NCBI GenBank assembly: GCA_048262255.1
Contig: JBLXFH010000005.1
Coordinates: forward strand, 1 to 64,000
Direction of reading: 5' to 3'
Origin: JABMNT01 sp048262255
Lineage (GTDB): Bacteria > Pseudomonadota > Alphaproteobacteria > Rhodospirillales > Casp-alpha2
Length of the DNA: 64,000 nucleotides
This document shows, in pieces, positions 1-7,453 of the stretch (the first letter of the stretch is position 1; each line of letters begins with the position of its first letter). The notes beneath the pieces were generated by a model that did no database searches, was not told where the DNA came from, and saw only the letters and a program-made list of their open reading frames with translations. A program made the translations under genes and the position numbers.

Positions 1-126
1 GGTGACAACATTGCCATGGAAGTGACGCTGATTGCGCCGATCGCCATGGACGAAGGTCTTCGTTTCGCCATCCGTGAAGGCGGCCGTACCGTTGGTGCCG
101 GCGTCGTCGCGACTGTCGTTGAGTAA
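1..126 (+). CDS. tuf: Elongation factor Tu, C-terminal end (partial)
   Basis: Only the last 41 codons lie in the window; the 5' part is cut off by the window edge. The frame reads GDNIAMEVTLIAPIAMDEG and then RFAIREGGRTVGAGVVATVV, the nearly invariant C-terminal beta-barrel (domain 3) of EF-Tu, which delivers aminoacyl-tRNA to the ribosome as a GTP complex. The position just before rpsJ matches the usual fus-tuf-rpsJ order of the str/S10 region. A UCCG-loop hairpin follows the stop codon. Identity is certain; whether a second tuf copy exists cannot be seen. Confidence 0.97.
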   Translation, partial: GDNIAMEVTLIAPIAMDEGLRFAIREGGRTVGAGVVATVVE

Positions 127-140
127 AAGTTGATTTATTC

Positions 141-170
141 GGCCGTTCCTCCGGGAACGGCCTTGTGTTT
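141..170 (+). terminator. UNCG-loop hairpin with T-rich tail between tuf and rpsJ
   Basis: A perfect 9-bp stem (ggccgttcc at 141-149 with ggaacggcc at 154-162) is closed by a TCCG tetraloop and followed by ttgtgtttt. This has the form of an intrinsic terminator. Since rpsJ starts only 28 bases further on and no good promoter is visible between them, it probably acts as a partial terminator or processing site and not as a full stop. Confidence 0.7.
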
Positions 171-189
171 TGAAAGTTAGGCGTAGGCC

Positions 190-498
190 ATGGAACAACA
201 AAATATACGTATTCGGTTAAAGGCATTTGATCATCGGGTTCTTGATCAGTCTGCTGGTGAAATCGTAAATACCGCACAGCGTACCGGTGCAACGGTACGT
301 GGACCGATTCCGCTTCCAACCCGTATCGAGAAGTTTACGGTTCTTCGTTCACCGCACGTTAACAAGAAGTCGCGTGAGCAGTTCGAGATCCGCACTCACA
401 AGCGTGTGCTCGATATTGTCGATCCGACACCACAGACCGTCGATGCGCTGATGAAGCTCGACCTGGCTGCCGGTGTTGATGTCGAAATCAAGCTGTAG
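190..498 (+). CDS. rpsJ: 30S ribosomal protein S10
   Basis: This 102-residue protein is full length for bacterial S10 (about 102-103). It carries the expected segments TGATVRGPIPLPTRIEKFTV and SPHVNKKSREQFEIRTHKR followed by LDIVDPTPQTVDALMKLDL. S10 sits in the 30S head and in other bacteria also acts as NusE in antitermination. It is the first gene of the S10 operon, 63 bases after the tuf stop codon, with only a weak purine-rich ribosome site. rplC follows 10 bases downstream. Nothing unusual is seen in the protein. Confidence 0.98.
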   Translation: MEQQNIRIRLKAFDHRVLDQSAGEIVNTAQRTGATVRGPIPLPTRIEKFTVLRSPHVNKKSREQFEIRTHKRVLDIVDPTPQTVDALMKLDLAAGVDVEIKL

Positions 499-508
499 GG
501 GATTTAAG

Positions 509-1339
509 ATGCGTACCGGATTACTAGCACGCAAAGTAGGCATGACGCGGGTCTTTCGCGAGAAAGGCGAAAATGTTCCTGTCACGGTCTTGCAGATCGA
601 TGATCTTCGGGTTGTCGCTCACAAAACCGCCGAGAAAGATGGCTACAACGCCCTTCAGGTCGGTTTTGGCAAAGCCAAAGTTAAAAACGTATCCAAGGCG
701 ATGCGCGGCCATTATGCAAAATCGAAAATCGAGCCGAAACAGCGTTTGGTTGAGTTTCGTATCTCGGAAGACAATTTCGTCGACGTTGGCGCCGAATTTT
801 CAGTGAGCCACTTTGTTGACGGTCAGTTTGTCGATTGTTGCGGCACCAGCATCGGTAAGGGGTTTGCCGGTGGTATGAAACGTCATGGTTTTGGCGGTTT
901 GCGGGCATCTCACGGTGTTTCGATCAGCCACCGTTCCATTGGTTCTACCGGTCAGTGTCAGGATCCGGGCCGTGTCTTTAAAGGTAAAAAGATGGCTGGC
1001 CACATGGGTGCGACACGTGTGACAACTCAGAACCTGGAAATTGTTGCTACGGACGATGCACGTGGTTTGATTTTGGTCAAAGGCGCAGTCCCTGGTTCCA
1101 AGGGTGGTTACGTGCGGATTACAGATGCTGTCAAAAAGGCCGCGTTTGATGGAATTCCTTTTCCTGCTGGTTTGAAGGTGGCAGGTGCATCAGATGCGCC
1201 CGATGAAGCCGCTCCGGCAGAAGAGGTGGTTGAAGCCGCAGCAGATGAGGCGGTAAGCGCATCTCCGGCTGAACAGGTTTCTGAAGAGGCGCCGGCAACG
1301 GATGCCGCTTCCGAAAATGCAGAAGAAATAAAGGAATAA
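509..1339 (+). CDS. rplC: 50S ribosomal protein L3
   Basis: The ATG at 509 follows a TAGGGGA ribosome site and gives 276 residues beginning MRTGLLARKVGMTRVF, the canonical L3 start; an upstream in-frame start at 473 would run into rpsJ. The signature IGSTGQCQDPGRVFKGKKMA includes the glutamine that PrmB methylates in other species. L3 is an early 50S assembly protein near the peptidyl-transferase centre. The last 50 or so residues form an Ala/Glu-rich acidic tail absent from the E. coli protein but common in alphaproteobacterial L3. It is 6 bases from rplD. Confidence 0.97.
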   Translation: MRTGLLARKVGMTRVFREKGENVPVTVLQIDDLRVVAHKTAEKDGYNALQVGFGKAKVKNVSKAMRGHYAKSKIEPKQRLVEFRISEDNFVDVGAEFSVSHFVDGQFVDCCGTSIGKGFAGGMKRHGFGGLRASHGVSISHRSIGSTGQCQDPGRVFKGKKMAGHMGATRVTTQNLEIVATDDARGLILVKGAVPGSKGGYVRITDAVKKAAFDGIPFPAGLKVAGASDAPDEAAPAEEVVEAAADEAVSASPAEQVSEEAPATDAASENAEEIKE

Positions 1340-1345
1340 TCGGCC

Positions 1346-1966
1346 ATGAAATGTGACGTAATCAGTCTGGCCAATAAGAAGGCGGGAACAATCGAGCTGG
1401 ACGAAAGTGTCTTTGGTCTCGAAGTTCGCGGCGATCTTTTGGCGCGGGCGGTAAACTGGCAGCTGGCGAAACGCCGCTCCGGCGATCACAAAGTTAAAGG
1501 GCGTTCCGAAGTAAGTGGACGCAAAGGCAAACCGTTTGCACAAAAAGGTGGTGGACGGGCCCGTCAGGGTACGTTGCGCGCTCCGCAAATGCGCGGTGGT
1601 GGCCAGGTTTTTGGTCCTGTTGTCCGTGATCACGGTCATAACCTGACCAAAAAGGTTCGTCGTTTGGCGTTGAAGACGGCTTTGTCGTCAAAGCAGGCGG
1701 AAGGCAAGCTTATTGTCATTGAAGACGCCAAATCCAAGACCCCGAAAACAGCTGATCTTTCCAAGCTGCTTTCCGGATTGGGCTGGGGCCGTACGCTGGT
1801 TATTGACGGAGCGGAAGTCGATAAAAACTTCGCTTTGGCCGCGCGCAACATTATCGGTTTGGACGTCCTGCCGAGTGTCGGTGCAAACGTTTATGACATT
1901 CTTCGTCGTGACACATTGGTTTTGACCAAAGATGCCGTCGAAAAGCTAGTGGAGCGCCTGAAATGA
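1346..1966 (+). CDS. rplD: 50S ribosomal protein L4
   Basis: The 206-residue product has the normal L4 length. The long basic loop that reaches into the 23S exit tunnel is visible around residues 50-85, with SGRKGKPFAQKGGGRARQGT and GGGQVFGP. L4 is an early assembly protein; in E. coli it also represses the S10 operon, but no L4-responsive leader can be shown here. The gene lies 6 bases after rplC and overlaps rplW by 4 bases (ATGA), so the two are translationally coupled. Confidence 0.97.
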   Translation: MKCDVISLANKKAGTIELDESVFGLEVRGDLLARAVNWQLAKRRSGDHKVKGRSEVSGRKGKPFAQKGGGRARQGTLRAPQMRGGGQVFGPVVRDHGHNLTKKVRRLALKTALSSKQAEGKLIVIEDAKSKTPKTADLSKLLSGLGWGRTLVIDGAEVDKNFALAARNIIGLDVLPSVGANVYDILRRDTLVLTKDAVEKLVERLK

Positions 1967-2289
1967 GCAAATATGCAGCACTTCGCGATAAAAAGCCCAG
2001 CCGTGAGCGGATGTACGAGTTGATCCGGTTTCCGGTTATTACAGAAAAAGCAACCTTGCTGTCGGAATTCAACCAAGTGACCTTCCGGGTTCCTGTTGAT
2101 TCTCACAAGTTTGAAATCAAGGCGGCCGTTGAGGATCTGTTTAAGGTCAAAGTCAATGCGGTTAACACGCTTCGCACCCAAGGTAAGGTCAAGCGGTTCC
2201 GTGGACGTTTAGGTCAACGTGTCGAAACCAAAAAAGCCGTCGTAACTCTGGCCGAAGGCCAGACGATCGATGTGACCACCGGTATATAG
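1963..2289 (+). CDS. rplW: 50S ribosomal protein L23
   Basis: This 108-residue protein contains YELIRFPVITEKATLL and KFEIKAAVEDLFKVKVNAVN, the L23 core. L23 lies at the mouth of the exit tunnel and is the docking site for trigger factor and SRP. The N-terminal 15 residues (SKYAALRDKKPSRERM) extend slightly beyond the E. coli start, as is usual in Alphaproteobacteria. It begins inside the last codon of rplD, with an ATGA overlap, and rplB follows after 16 bases. Confidence 0.97.
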   Translation: MSKYAALRDKKPSRERMYELIRFPVITEKATLLSEFNQVTFRVPVDSHKFEIKAAVEDLFKVKVNAVNTLRTQGKVKRFRGRLGQRVETKKAVVTLAEGQTIDVTTGI

Positions 2290-2305
2290 TAGAGGACACG
2301 TTCGC

Positions 2306-3136
2306 ATGGCACTTAAAAAGTTCAAACCGAACACGCCGGGCCAACGGGGTTTAGTCCTCGTCGACCGCTCGGATTTGTGGAAAGGCAAGCCAGAAAAGAG
2401 TCTGACTGAAGGTCTGCACTCCAAGGGCGGCCGCAATAACCAGGGCCGTATTACTGCACGGCGTCGTGGTGGCGGTCATAAACAGCGTTACCGGGTTATT
2501 GATTTCAAACGCTCCAAATATGATGTTGAAGCGACGATTGAACGTCTGGAATATGATCCGAACCGGACCGCGTTTATCGCTTTGGTAAAATATACCGATG
2601 GCGATATCGCCTATATCCTGGCGCCTCAACGCGTTCGGGCTGGCGACAAAATCATCTCCGGTGAATCCGTTGATATTAAGCCTGGCAATGCGATGCCGAT
2701 GCAGAATATCCCCGTTGGAACAATTATCCACAACGTGGAAATGAAGGTTGGCAAAGGTGGTCAGATCGCCCGTTCGGCTGGTACGTATGCCCAGTTGATC
2801 GGTAAGGATCAGGGCTATGCGCAGCTCCGGTTAAGCTCAGGCGAACTTCGCCTGGTGCGTGCGGAATGCATGGCAACGGTTGGCGCGGTTTCAAACCCGG
2901 ACCAGCAGAACGTCAAACTTGGTAAGGCCGGTCGTAAACGCTGGTTGGGCAAACGCCCTGCCGTACGCGGTGTTGCCATGAACCCGATTGATCACCCGCA
3001 TGGTGGTGGCGAAGGCCGGACTTCCGGTGGCCGTCATCCGGTTACCCCTTGGGGCAAACCGACCAAAGGCAAGCGGACCCGTTCCAACAAAAAGACTGAC
3101 AGGCTGATTATGCGCCGTCGTCACGCTAAGAAATAA
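2306..3136 (+). CDS. rplB: 50S ribosomal protein L2
   Basis: The 276-residue product matches L2 in full length. Key motifs are SKGGRNNQGRITARRRGGGH near residue 40 and the C-terminal AMNPIDHPHGGGEGR loop, whose histidine lies near the peptidyl-transferase centre, followed by a basic tail ending RRRHAKK. L2 is needed for subunit association and peptide bond formation. An AGAGGA-type ribosome site precedes the ATG, and rpsS follows after 12 bases in the S10 operon. Confidence 0.98.
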   Translation: MALKKFKPNTPGQRGLVLVDRSDLWKGKPEKSLTEGLHSKGGRNNQGRITARRRGGGHKQRYRVIDFKRSKYDVEATIERLEYDPNRTAFIALVKYTDGDIAYILAPQRVRAGDKIISGESVDIKPGNAMPMQNIPVGTIIHNVEMKVGKGGQIARSAGTYAQLIGKDQGYAQLRLSSGELRLVRAECMATVGAVSNPDQQNVKLGKAGRKRWLGKRPAVRGVAMNPIDHPHGGGEGRTSGGRHPVTPWGKPTKGKRTRSNKKTDRLIMRRRHAKK

Positions 3137-3148
3137 AGGAGAGCATAA

Positions 3149-3427
3149 GTGCCTCGTTCCGTTTGGAAAGGTCCGTTCGTTGACGGTTACCTACTTAAAA
3201 AGGCTGAAGATACTCGTGCGTCCGGCCGCAACACGGTCATCAAGACCTGGTCGCGTCGCTCGACAGTGCTGCCACAATTTGTTGGTCTGACTTTTGGCGT
3301 TTACAACGGCAAAAAGTTTATTCCGGTTCTGGTGACAGAAGACATGATTGGTCACAAACTTGGCGAGTTTTCACCGTCACGGACCTATCTTGGCCACGTC
3401 GCTGACAAGAAAGCGAAGAGGGGTTAG
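3149..3427 (+). CDS. rpsS: 30S ribosomal protein S19 (GTG start)
   Basis: The protein is 92 residues, the usual length for S19, and begins MPRSVWKGPFVDGYLL. Translation starts at GTG, chosen because AAAGGAGAG lies at the right distance and because family members begin at exactly this residue. The motif GHKLGEFSPSRTYLGHVADK is diagnostic. S19 binds 16S rRNA in the 30S head together with S13. rplV starts 2 bases after its stop codon. Confidence 0.98.
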   Translation: MPRSVWKGPFVDGYLLKKAEDTRASGRNTVIKTWSRRSTVLPQFVGLTFGVYNGKKFIPVLVTEDMIGHKLGEFSPSRTYLGHVADKKAKRG

Positions 3428-3429
3428 TC

Positions 3430-3810
3430 ATGGGCAAGAAAGCAGCAGAACGTCGTCTGGCTGACAATGAAGCCTTGGCTACAACCAAGCATCTTCGGAC
3501 CAGCCCGCAAAAACTCAACCTTGTTGCCGCAACAATTCGCGGCAAAGATTGTGAAAGTGCTCTTGCCGCACTGACTTTCTCTCATCGTCGGATTGCCGGT
3601 GATGTGAAGAAGGTTCTGGAAAGCGCAATTGCAAACGCCGAAAACAATCATCAGCTCGATGTGGACCGGTTGTTCGTCGCAGAATGCTCGGTTGGTAAAG
3701 ACATTACGATGAAACGTTGGCGGGCACGTGCACGTGGTCGTACCGGTAAAATTTTGAAGCCGTTCAGCAACCTGCGTGTTGTTGTGCGCGAACGTGAGGA
3801 AACTGTTTAA
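3430..3810 (+). CDS. rplV: 50S ribosomal protein L22
   Basis: The 126-residue product carries the L22 core KHLRTSPQKLNLVAATIRGK near the N-terminus and the conserved hairpin region MKRWRARARGRTGKILKP, whose loop lines the exit tunnel and is a site of macrolide resistance mutations in other bacteria. An N-terminal stretch of about 15 residues precedes the core, as in related Alphaproteobacteria. Its stop codon overlaps the rpsC start by one base (TAATG), which implies translational coupling. Confidence 0.97.
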   Translation: MGKKAAERRLADNEALATTKHLRTSPQKLNLVAATIRGKDCESALAALTFSHRRIAGDVKKVLESAIANAENNHQLDVDRLFVAECSVGKDITMKRWRARARGRTGKILKPFSNLRVVVREREETV

Positions 3811-4487
3811 TGGGTCAGAAAGTAAATCCAATCAGCCTGCGTCTCGGTATCAACCGAACATGGGATTCGCGCTGGTTTGCCGATGGCGATTACGCAAAGC
3901 TTCTTCACGAAGATCTTCGCATTCGCAAGTATCTGCAAAAAAAGCTGGCACAAGCCGGTATCGCCAAGGTGATGGTTGAGCGTCCGGCTAAGAAAGCCCG
4001 CGTAACCATTCATACAGCGCGCCCAGGCGTGGTGATTGGCAAAAAAGGTGCGGATATTGAAAAGCTGCGCAGCGATATTGCCAAAATGACCGGTTCGGAA
4101 GTGCATTTGAACATCGTTGAAGTGCGCAAGCCGGAAATTGATGGTCAGTTGGTTGCCGAGAACATTGCTCAGCAGCTGGAGCGCCGTGTTTCCATTCGTC
4201 GCGCCATGAAGCGGGCCGTTCAATCGGCTATGCGCATGGGTGCCGGCGGTATCCGGATCAACTGTGCGGGCCGTCTGGGCGGTGCAGAGATTGCACGGAC
4301 CCAATGGTATCGGGAAGGGCGGGTGCCTTTGCACACATTGCGCGCCAATATTGATTACGGTGAAGCCACAGGTTTTACAACGTATGGCGCAACAGGCGTG
4401 AAGGTCTGGATCTATAAGGGCGACATCATGGATCATGATCCGATGGCGCTGGACAAACTTGCTCAGGACCAGCAGCCAGCACGCTAA
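3810..4487 (+). CDS. rpsC: 30S ribosomal protein S3
   Basis: This 225-residue protein starts MGQKVNPISLRLGINRTWDS. The type II KH domain shows the GXXG loop in RPGVVIGKKGADIEKLRSDI, and the C-terminal domain carries GGIRINCAGRLGGAEIART. S3 helps form the mRNA entry channel of the 30S subunit and contributes to its helicase activity. It overlaps rplV by one base, while rplP begins 31 bases downstream after its own GGATAAGGAA ribosome site. Confidence 0.98.
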   Translation: MGQKVNPISLRLGINRTWDSRWFADGDYAKLLHEDLRIRKYLQKKLAQAGIAKVMVERPAKKARVTIHTARPGVVIGKKGADIEKLRSDIAKMTGSEVHLNIVEVRKPEIDGQLVAENIAQQLERRVSIRRAMKRAVQSAMRMGAGGIRINCAGRLGGAEIARTQWYREGRVPLHTLRANIDYGEATGFTTYGATGVKVWIYKGDIMDHDPMALDKLAQDQQPAR

Positions 4488-4518
4488 GTGCCAGTTGCAG
4501 GGATAAGGAAATCACAAA

Positions 4519-4938
4519 ATGTTGAGTCCTAAACGTACAAAATTCCGGAAGGCGCACAAGGGGCGTATTCACGGGAATGCAAAAGGTGGCACGGATTTAA
4601 ATTTCGGTGCCTATGGTTTGAAAGCAATGACGCCTGAACGCGTCACAGCCCGTCAAATCGAAGCCGCGCGACGCGCCATGACACGTCATATGAAACGTGC
4701 CGGTAAGGTCTGGATCCGTATCTTCCCTGATCTCCCGGTCTCGCAAAAGCCTGCCGAAGTTCGTCAGGGTAAAGGTAAAGGTAACCCGGAATATTGGGTT
4801 GCACGCGTTAAGCCGGGCCGGATTATGTTCGAGCTGGACGGGGTTCCTGTTGATATTGCGCGTCGGGCCTTAGAGCTGGCCGCAGCGAAACTGCCACTGC
4901 GTACAAAATTTGTAACGCGTTTGGGCGAAGAGGGTTAA
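4519..4938 (+). CDS. rplP: 50S ribosomal protein L16
   Basis: The 139-residue product begins MLSPKRTKFRKAHKGRIHGN and contains RVTARQIEAARRAMTRHMKR and the GKGNPEYWVARVKPGRIMFE segment of L16. This late assembly protein contacts the A-site tRNA elbow. The start ATG has GGATAAGG about eight bases upstream. The stop codon lies 4 bases before rpmC. Length and sequence are ordinary for the family. Confidence 0.98.
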   Translation: MLSPKRTKFRKAHKGRIHGNAKGGTDLNFGAYGLKAMTPERVTARQIEAARRAMTRHMKRAGKVWIRIFPDLPVSQKPAEVRQGKGKGNPEYWVARVKPGRIMFELDGVPVDIARRALELAAAKLPLRTKFVTRLGEEG

Positions 4939-4942
4939 GGCG

Positions 4943-5143
4943 ATGAAAGCGGTAGAAGTACACGCCAAAAGCGACGATGAGTTGAAAGAGCAGCTCCTGG
5001 ACCTGCGTAAGGAAGCCTTCAATCTGAGGTTCCGCCGCGCCAGTGGGCAGTTGGAAAATACAGCGCAAGTTCGCCAGGTGCGACGTGATATTGCGCGAAT
5101 CAAGACGGTTCTGGGTGCACGTGGCACCCAGGCAGCGTCCTAA
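4943..5143 (+). CDS. rpmC: 50S ribosomal protein L29
   Basis: This 66-residue protein has the two-helix L29 pattern: SDDELKEQLLDLRKEAFNLR, then QLENTAQVRQVRRDIARIKT. L29 lies by the exit tunnel next to L23. Alternating charged and leucine residues fit the antiparallel helical hairpin. The gene is 4 bases after rplP and 16 bases before rpsQ, in the order fixed in nearly all bacteria. Confidence 0.97.
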   Translation: MKAVEVHAKSDDELKEQLLDLRKEAFNLRFRRASGQLENTAQVRQVRRDIARIKTVLGARGTQAAS

Positions 5144-5159
5144 AGTAGGAGTAGGCGAA

Positions 5160-5396
5160 ATGCCGAAACGGGTTTTACAAGGTGTCGTCGTTAGCGACAA
5201 AATGGAAAAAACGGTCACGGTTCAGGTCGAGCGTCGTGTTATGCATCCGCTCTACAAGAAAGTGATCAAGCGCTCCAAGAAATATGCAGCTCATGATGAA
5301 GTGAATGCATCCAAGATTGGAGATATCGTCAACATTCGCGAATGCACACCGATATCGAAGCGTAAGCGTTGGGAAGTTATCTCCGACGGTTCCTAA
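5160..5396 (+). CDS. rpsQ: 30S ribosomal protein S17
   Basis: The ATG at 5160, preceded by AGTAGGAGTAGG, gives a 78-residue protein beginning MPKRVLQGVVVSDKMEKTVT, the family start; the longer open frame from 5043 overlaps rpmC and is rejected. The OB-fold sequence includes MHPLYKKVIKRSKKYAAHDE and ends with ISKRKRWEVIS. S17 is a primary 16S-binding protein of the 30S body. rplN follows after 31 bases. Confidence 0.97.
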   Translation: MPKRVLQGVVVSDKMEKTVTVQVERRVMHPLYKKVIKRSKKYAAHDEVNASKIGDIVNIRECTPISKRKRWEVISDGS

Positions 5397-5427
5397 GGAA
5401 CGGGTCGAAGATTGAAGGATATAAGAA

Positions 5428-5796
5428 ATGATTCAATCAGAAACAAATCTGGAGATTGCCGACAATTCGGGCGCTCGCCGGGTGCAATGCATCAAGGTTC
5501 TTGGCGGCTCGAAACGCAAGTATGCCTCCGTTGGTGACATTATTGTCGTCAGTATCAAGGAAGCTATTCCGCGCGGTCGTGTGAAAAAAGGTGATGTTAT
5601 GAAGGCTGTTGTGGTTCGCACGGCAAAAGACATTCATCGCAAAGACGGGACAACCATTCGCTTTGATACCAATGCGGCTGTCCTGATCAATACCGCTGGT
5701 GAGCCGATCGGTACCCGTATCTTCGGTCCGGTTACACGCGAATTGCGTTCGAAAAGCTTCATGAAAATCATCTCGCTAGCGCCGGAGGTGCTGTAA
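5428..5796 (+). CDS. rplN: 50S ribosomal protein L14
   Basis: The protein is 122 residues, exactly the usual L14 length. It begins MIQSETNLEIADNSGARRVQ and contains KKGDVMKAVVVRTAKDIHRK and the C-terminal IFGPVTRELRSKSFMKIISLAPEV region. L14 forms inter-subunit bridge B5 and is the binding site of the silencing factor RsfS. The stop codon overlaps the rplX start by one base (TAATG). Confidence 0.98.
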   Translation: MIQSETNLEIADNSGARRVQCIKVLGGSKRKYASVGDIIVVSIKEAIPRGRVKKGDVMKAVVVRTAKDIHRKDGTTIRFDTNAAVLINTAGEPIGTRIFGPVTRELRSKSFMKIISLAPEVL

Positions 5797-6113
5797 TGGC
5801 TACTCGTATTAAAAAAGGCGACCGCGTTGCTGTGACTACAGGACGTGACAAGGGCAAGACCGGTGAAGTGGTCAAAGTGATGCCGAAAGCGGACAAAGCG
5901 ATCGTACAGGGTGTTAATATGATTAAACGTCATACCCGCCCCAGCGGATCGGAAGCCGGCGGCATTATCGAAAAAGAAGCAGCAATTCACTTATCAAATT
6001 TGGCTCACCTGGACCCGAACGATGACAAACCAACACGCGTTGGCGTCAAAGTTCTCGATGACGGACGTAAAGTTCGTTATGCGAAGCGTTCCGGTGAAGT
6101 GATTGATTCCTGA
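5796..6113 (+). CDS. rplX: 50S ribosomal protein L24
   Basis: This 105-residue protein opens with a KOW motif: KKGDRVAVTTGRDKGKTGEV, then VVKVMPKADKAIVQGVNMIK. The C-terminal part (VRYAKRSGEVID) is standard. L24 is an initiator of 50S assembly and sits close to the tunnel exit. It is coupled to rplN through a TAATG overlap; rplE starts 14 bases later. Confidence 0.97.
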   Translation: MATRIKKGDRVAVTTGRDKGKTGEVVKVMPKADKAIVQGVNMIKRHTRPSGSEAGGIIEKEAAIHLSNLAHLDPNDDKPTRVGVKVLDDGRKVRYAKRSGEVIDS

Positions 6114-6127
6114 GAGGACATGGGAAC

Positions 6128-6667
6128 ATGACACGGTTACAGGACGAATATAACAGCACCATACGTGCCGCTCTGATTGAAGAGTTTGGCTACAAAAGTG
6201 TTATGGAAGTTCCGAAGCTCGACAAAATCGTTCTGAATATGGGCGTTGGCGAAGCTTCTCAGGACAGAAAGAAAATTACAGGCGCCGTTGACGACCTGAC
6301 TCGTATTACTGGTCAAAAGCCGGTGATTACGAAGGCCAAGAAGTCAATTGCGACGTTTAAATTGCGGGACGGCATGACTGTCGGCTGTAAGGTCACGTTG
6401 CGGCGTCATCGTATGTATGAATTTCTTGATCGCTTGGTAACGATTGCGTTGCCACGTGTTCGGGATTTCCGAGGAATTTCGGGAAAAAGTTTTGACGGCA
6501 ACGGCAATTACGCCATGGGCCTGAAAGAACAGATTGTTTTCCCGGAAATTGATTATGACCAAGTCGATCAGATTAGAGGCATGGATATTATTGTCTGTAC
6601 GACGGCCGGAACGGATGCTGAAGCAAAAGCACTCCTAAAAGCCTTTAACATGCCCTTCACGAACTGA
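6128..6667 (+). CDS. rplE: 50S ribosomal protein L5
   Basis: The 179-residue product contains VPKLDKIVLNMGVGEASQDR, ITGQKPVITKAKKSIATFKL and RDFRGISGKSFDGNGNYAMG, all hallmark L5 segments. L5 binds 5S rRNA together with L18 and forms bridge B1b with S13. The start ATG follows GAGAGGACATGGGAAC. rpsN begins 22 bases after the stop. Nothing atypical is seen. Confidence 0.98.
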   Translation: MTRLQDEYNSTIRAALIEEFGYKSVMEVPKLDKIVLNMGVGEASQDRKKITGAVDDLTRITGQKPVITKAKKSIATFKLRDGMTVGCKVTLRRHRMYEFLDRLVTIALPRVRDFRGISGKSFDGNGNYAMGLKEQIVFPEIDYDQVDQIRGMDIIVCTTAGTDAEAKALLKAFNMPFTN

Positions 6668-6689
6668 TTGCAACTGGAGAATATAACCA

Positions 6690-6995
6690 ATGGCTAAGAA
6701 AAGTGCCGTCGAGCGCGATTTAAAGCGCACCAGACTTGCAAAGAAGTACGCTGCAAAGCGTGCCGCTTTGAAAGTTCTGGCAAAAGATACGTCTTTGACG
6801 CCTGAAGAGAGATTTAATGCTCGCCTCAAACTGGCAGAAGTTCCACGGAACTCTGCACCTGTTCGTCAAAGACTGCGTTGTGAGCTGTCGGGTCGTCCCC
6901 GCGGCAATTACAGAAAATTTAAATTGAGCCGTATAGCTCTGCGTGATTTGGCATCTACCGGGCAGATCCCCGGTATGGTCAAGTCAAGCTGGTAG
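6690..6995 (+). CDS. rpsN: 30S ribosomal protein S14, long zinc-free form
   Basis: At 101 residues this is the long S14 form, without the zinc ribbon of the short paralogue: there is no CxxC pair, and only one cysteine is seen in RQRLRCELSGRPRGNYRKFK. S14 completes the 30S head near S3 and S10. The N-terminus is rich in Lys and Arg (KKSAVERDLKRTRLAKKYAA). The ribosome site CTGGAGA lies upstream, and rpsH follows after 14 bases. Confidence 0.97.
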   Translation: MAKKSAVERDLKRTRLAKKYAAKRAALKVLAKDTSLTPEERFNARLKLAEVPRNSAPVRQRLRCELSGRPRGNYRKFKLSRIALRDLASTGQIPGMVKSSW

Positions 6996-7009
6996 GGAGA
7001 ATACATTAA

Positions 7010-7408
7010 ATGTCGATGACAGATCCCTTGGGCGATATGCTGACCCGCATCCGGAACGGACAACGGGCACGCAAAAACATGATTTCTTCGCCGGCTTCAA
7101 AACTTCGGAATGGCGTTTTGGACGTATTGCAACGTGAAGGTTATATTCGCGGCTATTCTCAACATGAACTGCGTCCCGGAGTCAGCGAGATTGAGATTGA
7201 GCTGAAATACCACGAAGGTGACCCGGTAATCCGTGAAATTAAACGGGTTTCCACGCCAGGTCGTCGTGTGTATTCGGGTATTAAAGACCTCTCGCGGGTC
7301 TATAACGGGCTTGGAATTGCCATTTTGTCGACGCCGCGCGGCGTTCTTTCGGACACGGAAGCCCGCGAAGGTAATGTCGGTGGCGAAGTCCTTTGCCAGG
7401 TATTTTAA
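7010..7408 (+). CDS. rpsH: 30S ribosomal protein S8
   Basis: The 132-residue product begins MSMTDPLGDMLTRIRNGQRA and ends with the characteristic GLGIAILSTPRGVLSDTEAR and GGEVLCQVF. S8 is a primary binder of the central 16S domain; in E. coli it also represses the spc operon by binding mRNA, which cannot be confirmed here. A hairpin (7409-7431) begins right after the stop codon, before rplF. Confidence 0.98.
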   Translation: MSMTDPLGDMLTRIRNGQRARKNMISSPASKLRNGVLDVLQREGYIRGYSQHELRPGVSEIEIELKYHEGDPVIREIKRVSTPGRRVYSGIKDLSRVYNGLGIAILSTPRGVLSDTEAREGNVGGEVLCQVF

Positions 7409-7431
7409 GCCGGACGCCCGTGGCGTCAGGC
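7409..7431 (+). other. Intercistronic hairpin between rpsH and rplF
   Basis: gccggacgcc (7409-7418) can pair with ggcgtcaggc (7422-7431) over 10 positions with one mismatch, leaving a 3-base loop. There is no T-run, so it is not a simple terminator; a role in mRNA processing or stability within the spc operon is inference only. Confidence 0.45.
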
Positions 7432-7453
7432 TGTAGAGAGAATAGGAAAAACC

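Noticed and set aside
473..508. Longer start for rplC
   Set aside because: It would overlap rpsJ and lacks the family start; ATG at 509 has a good ribosome site.
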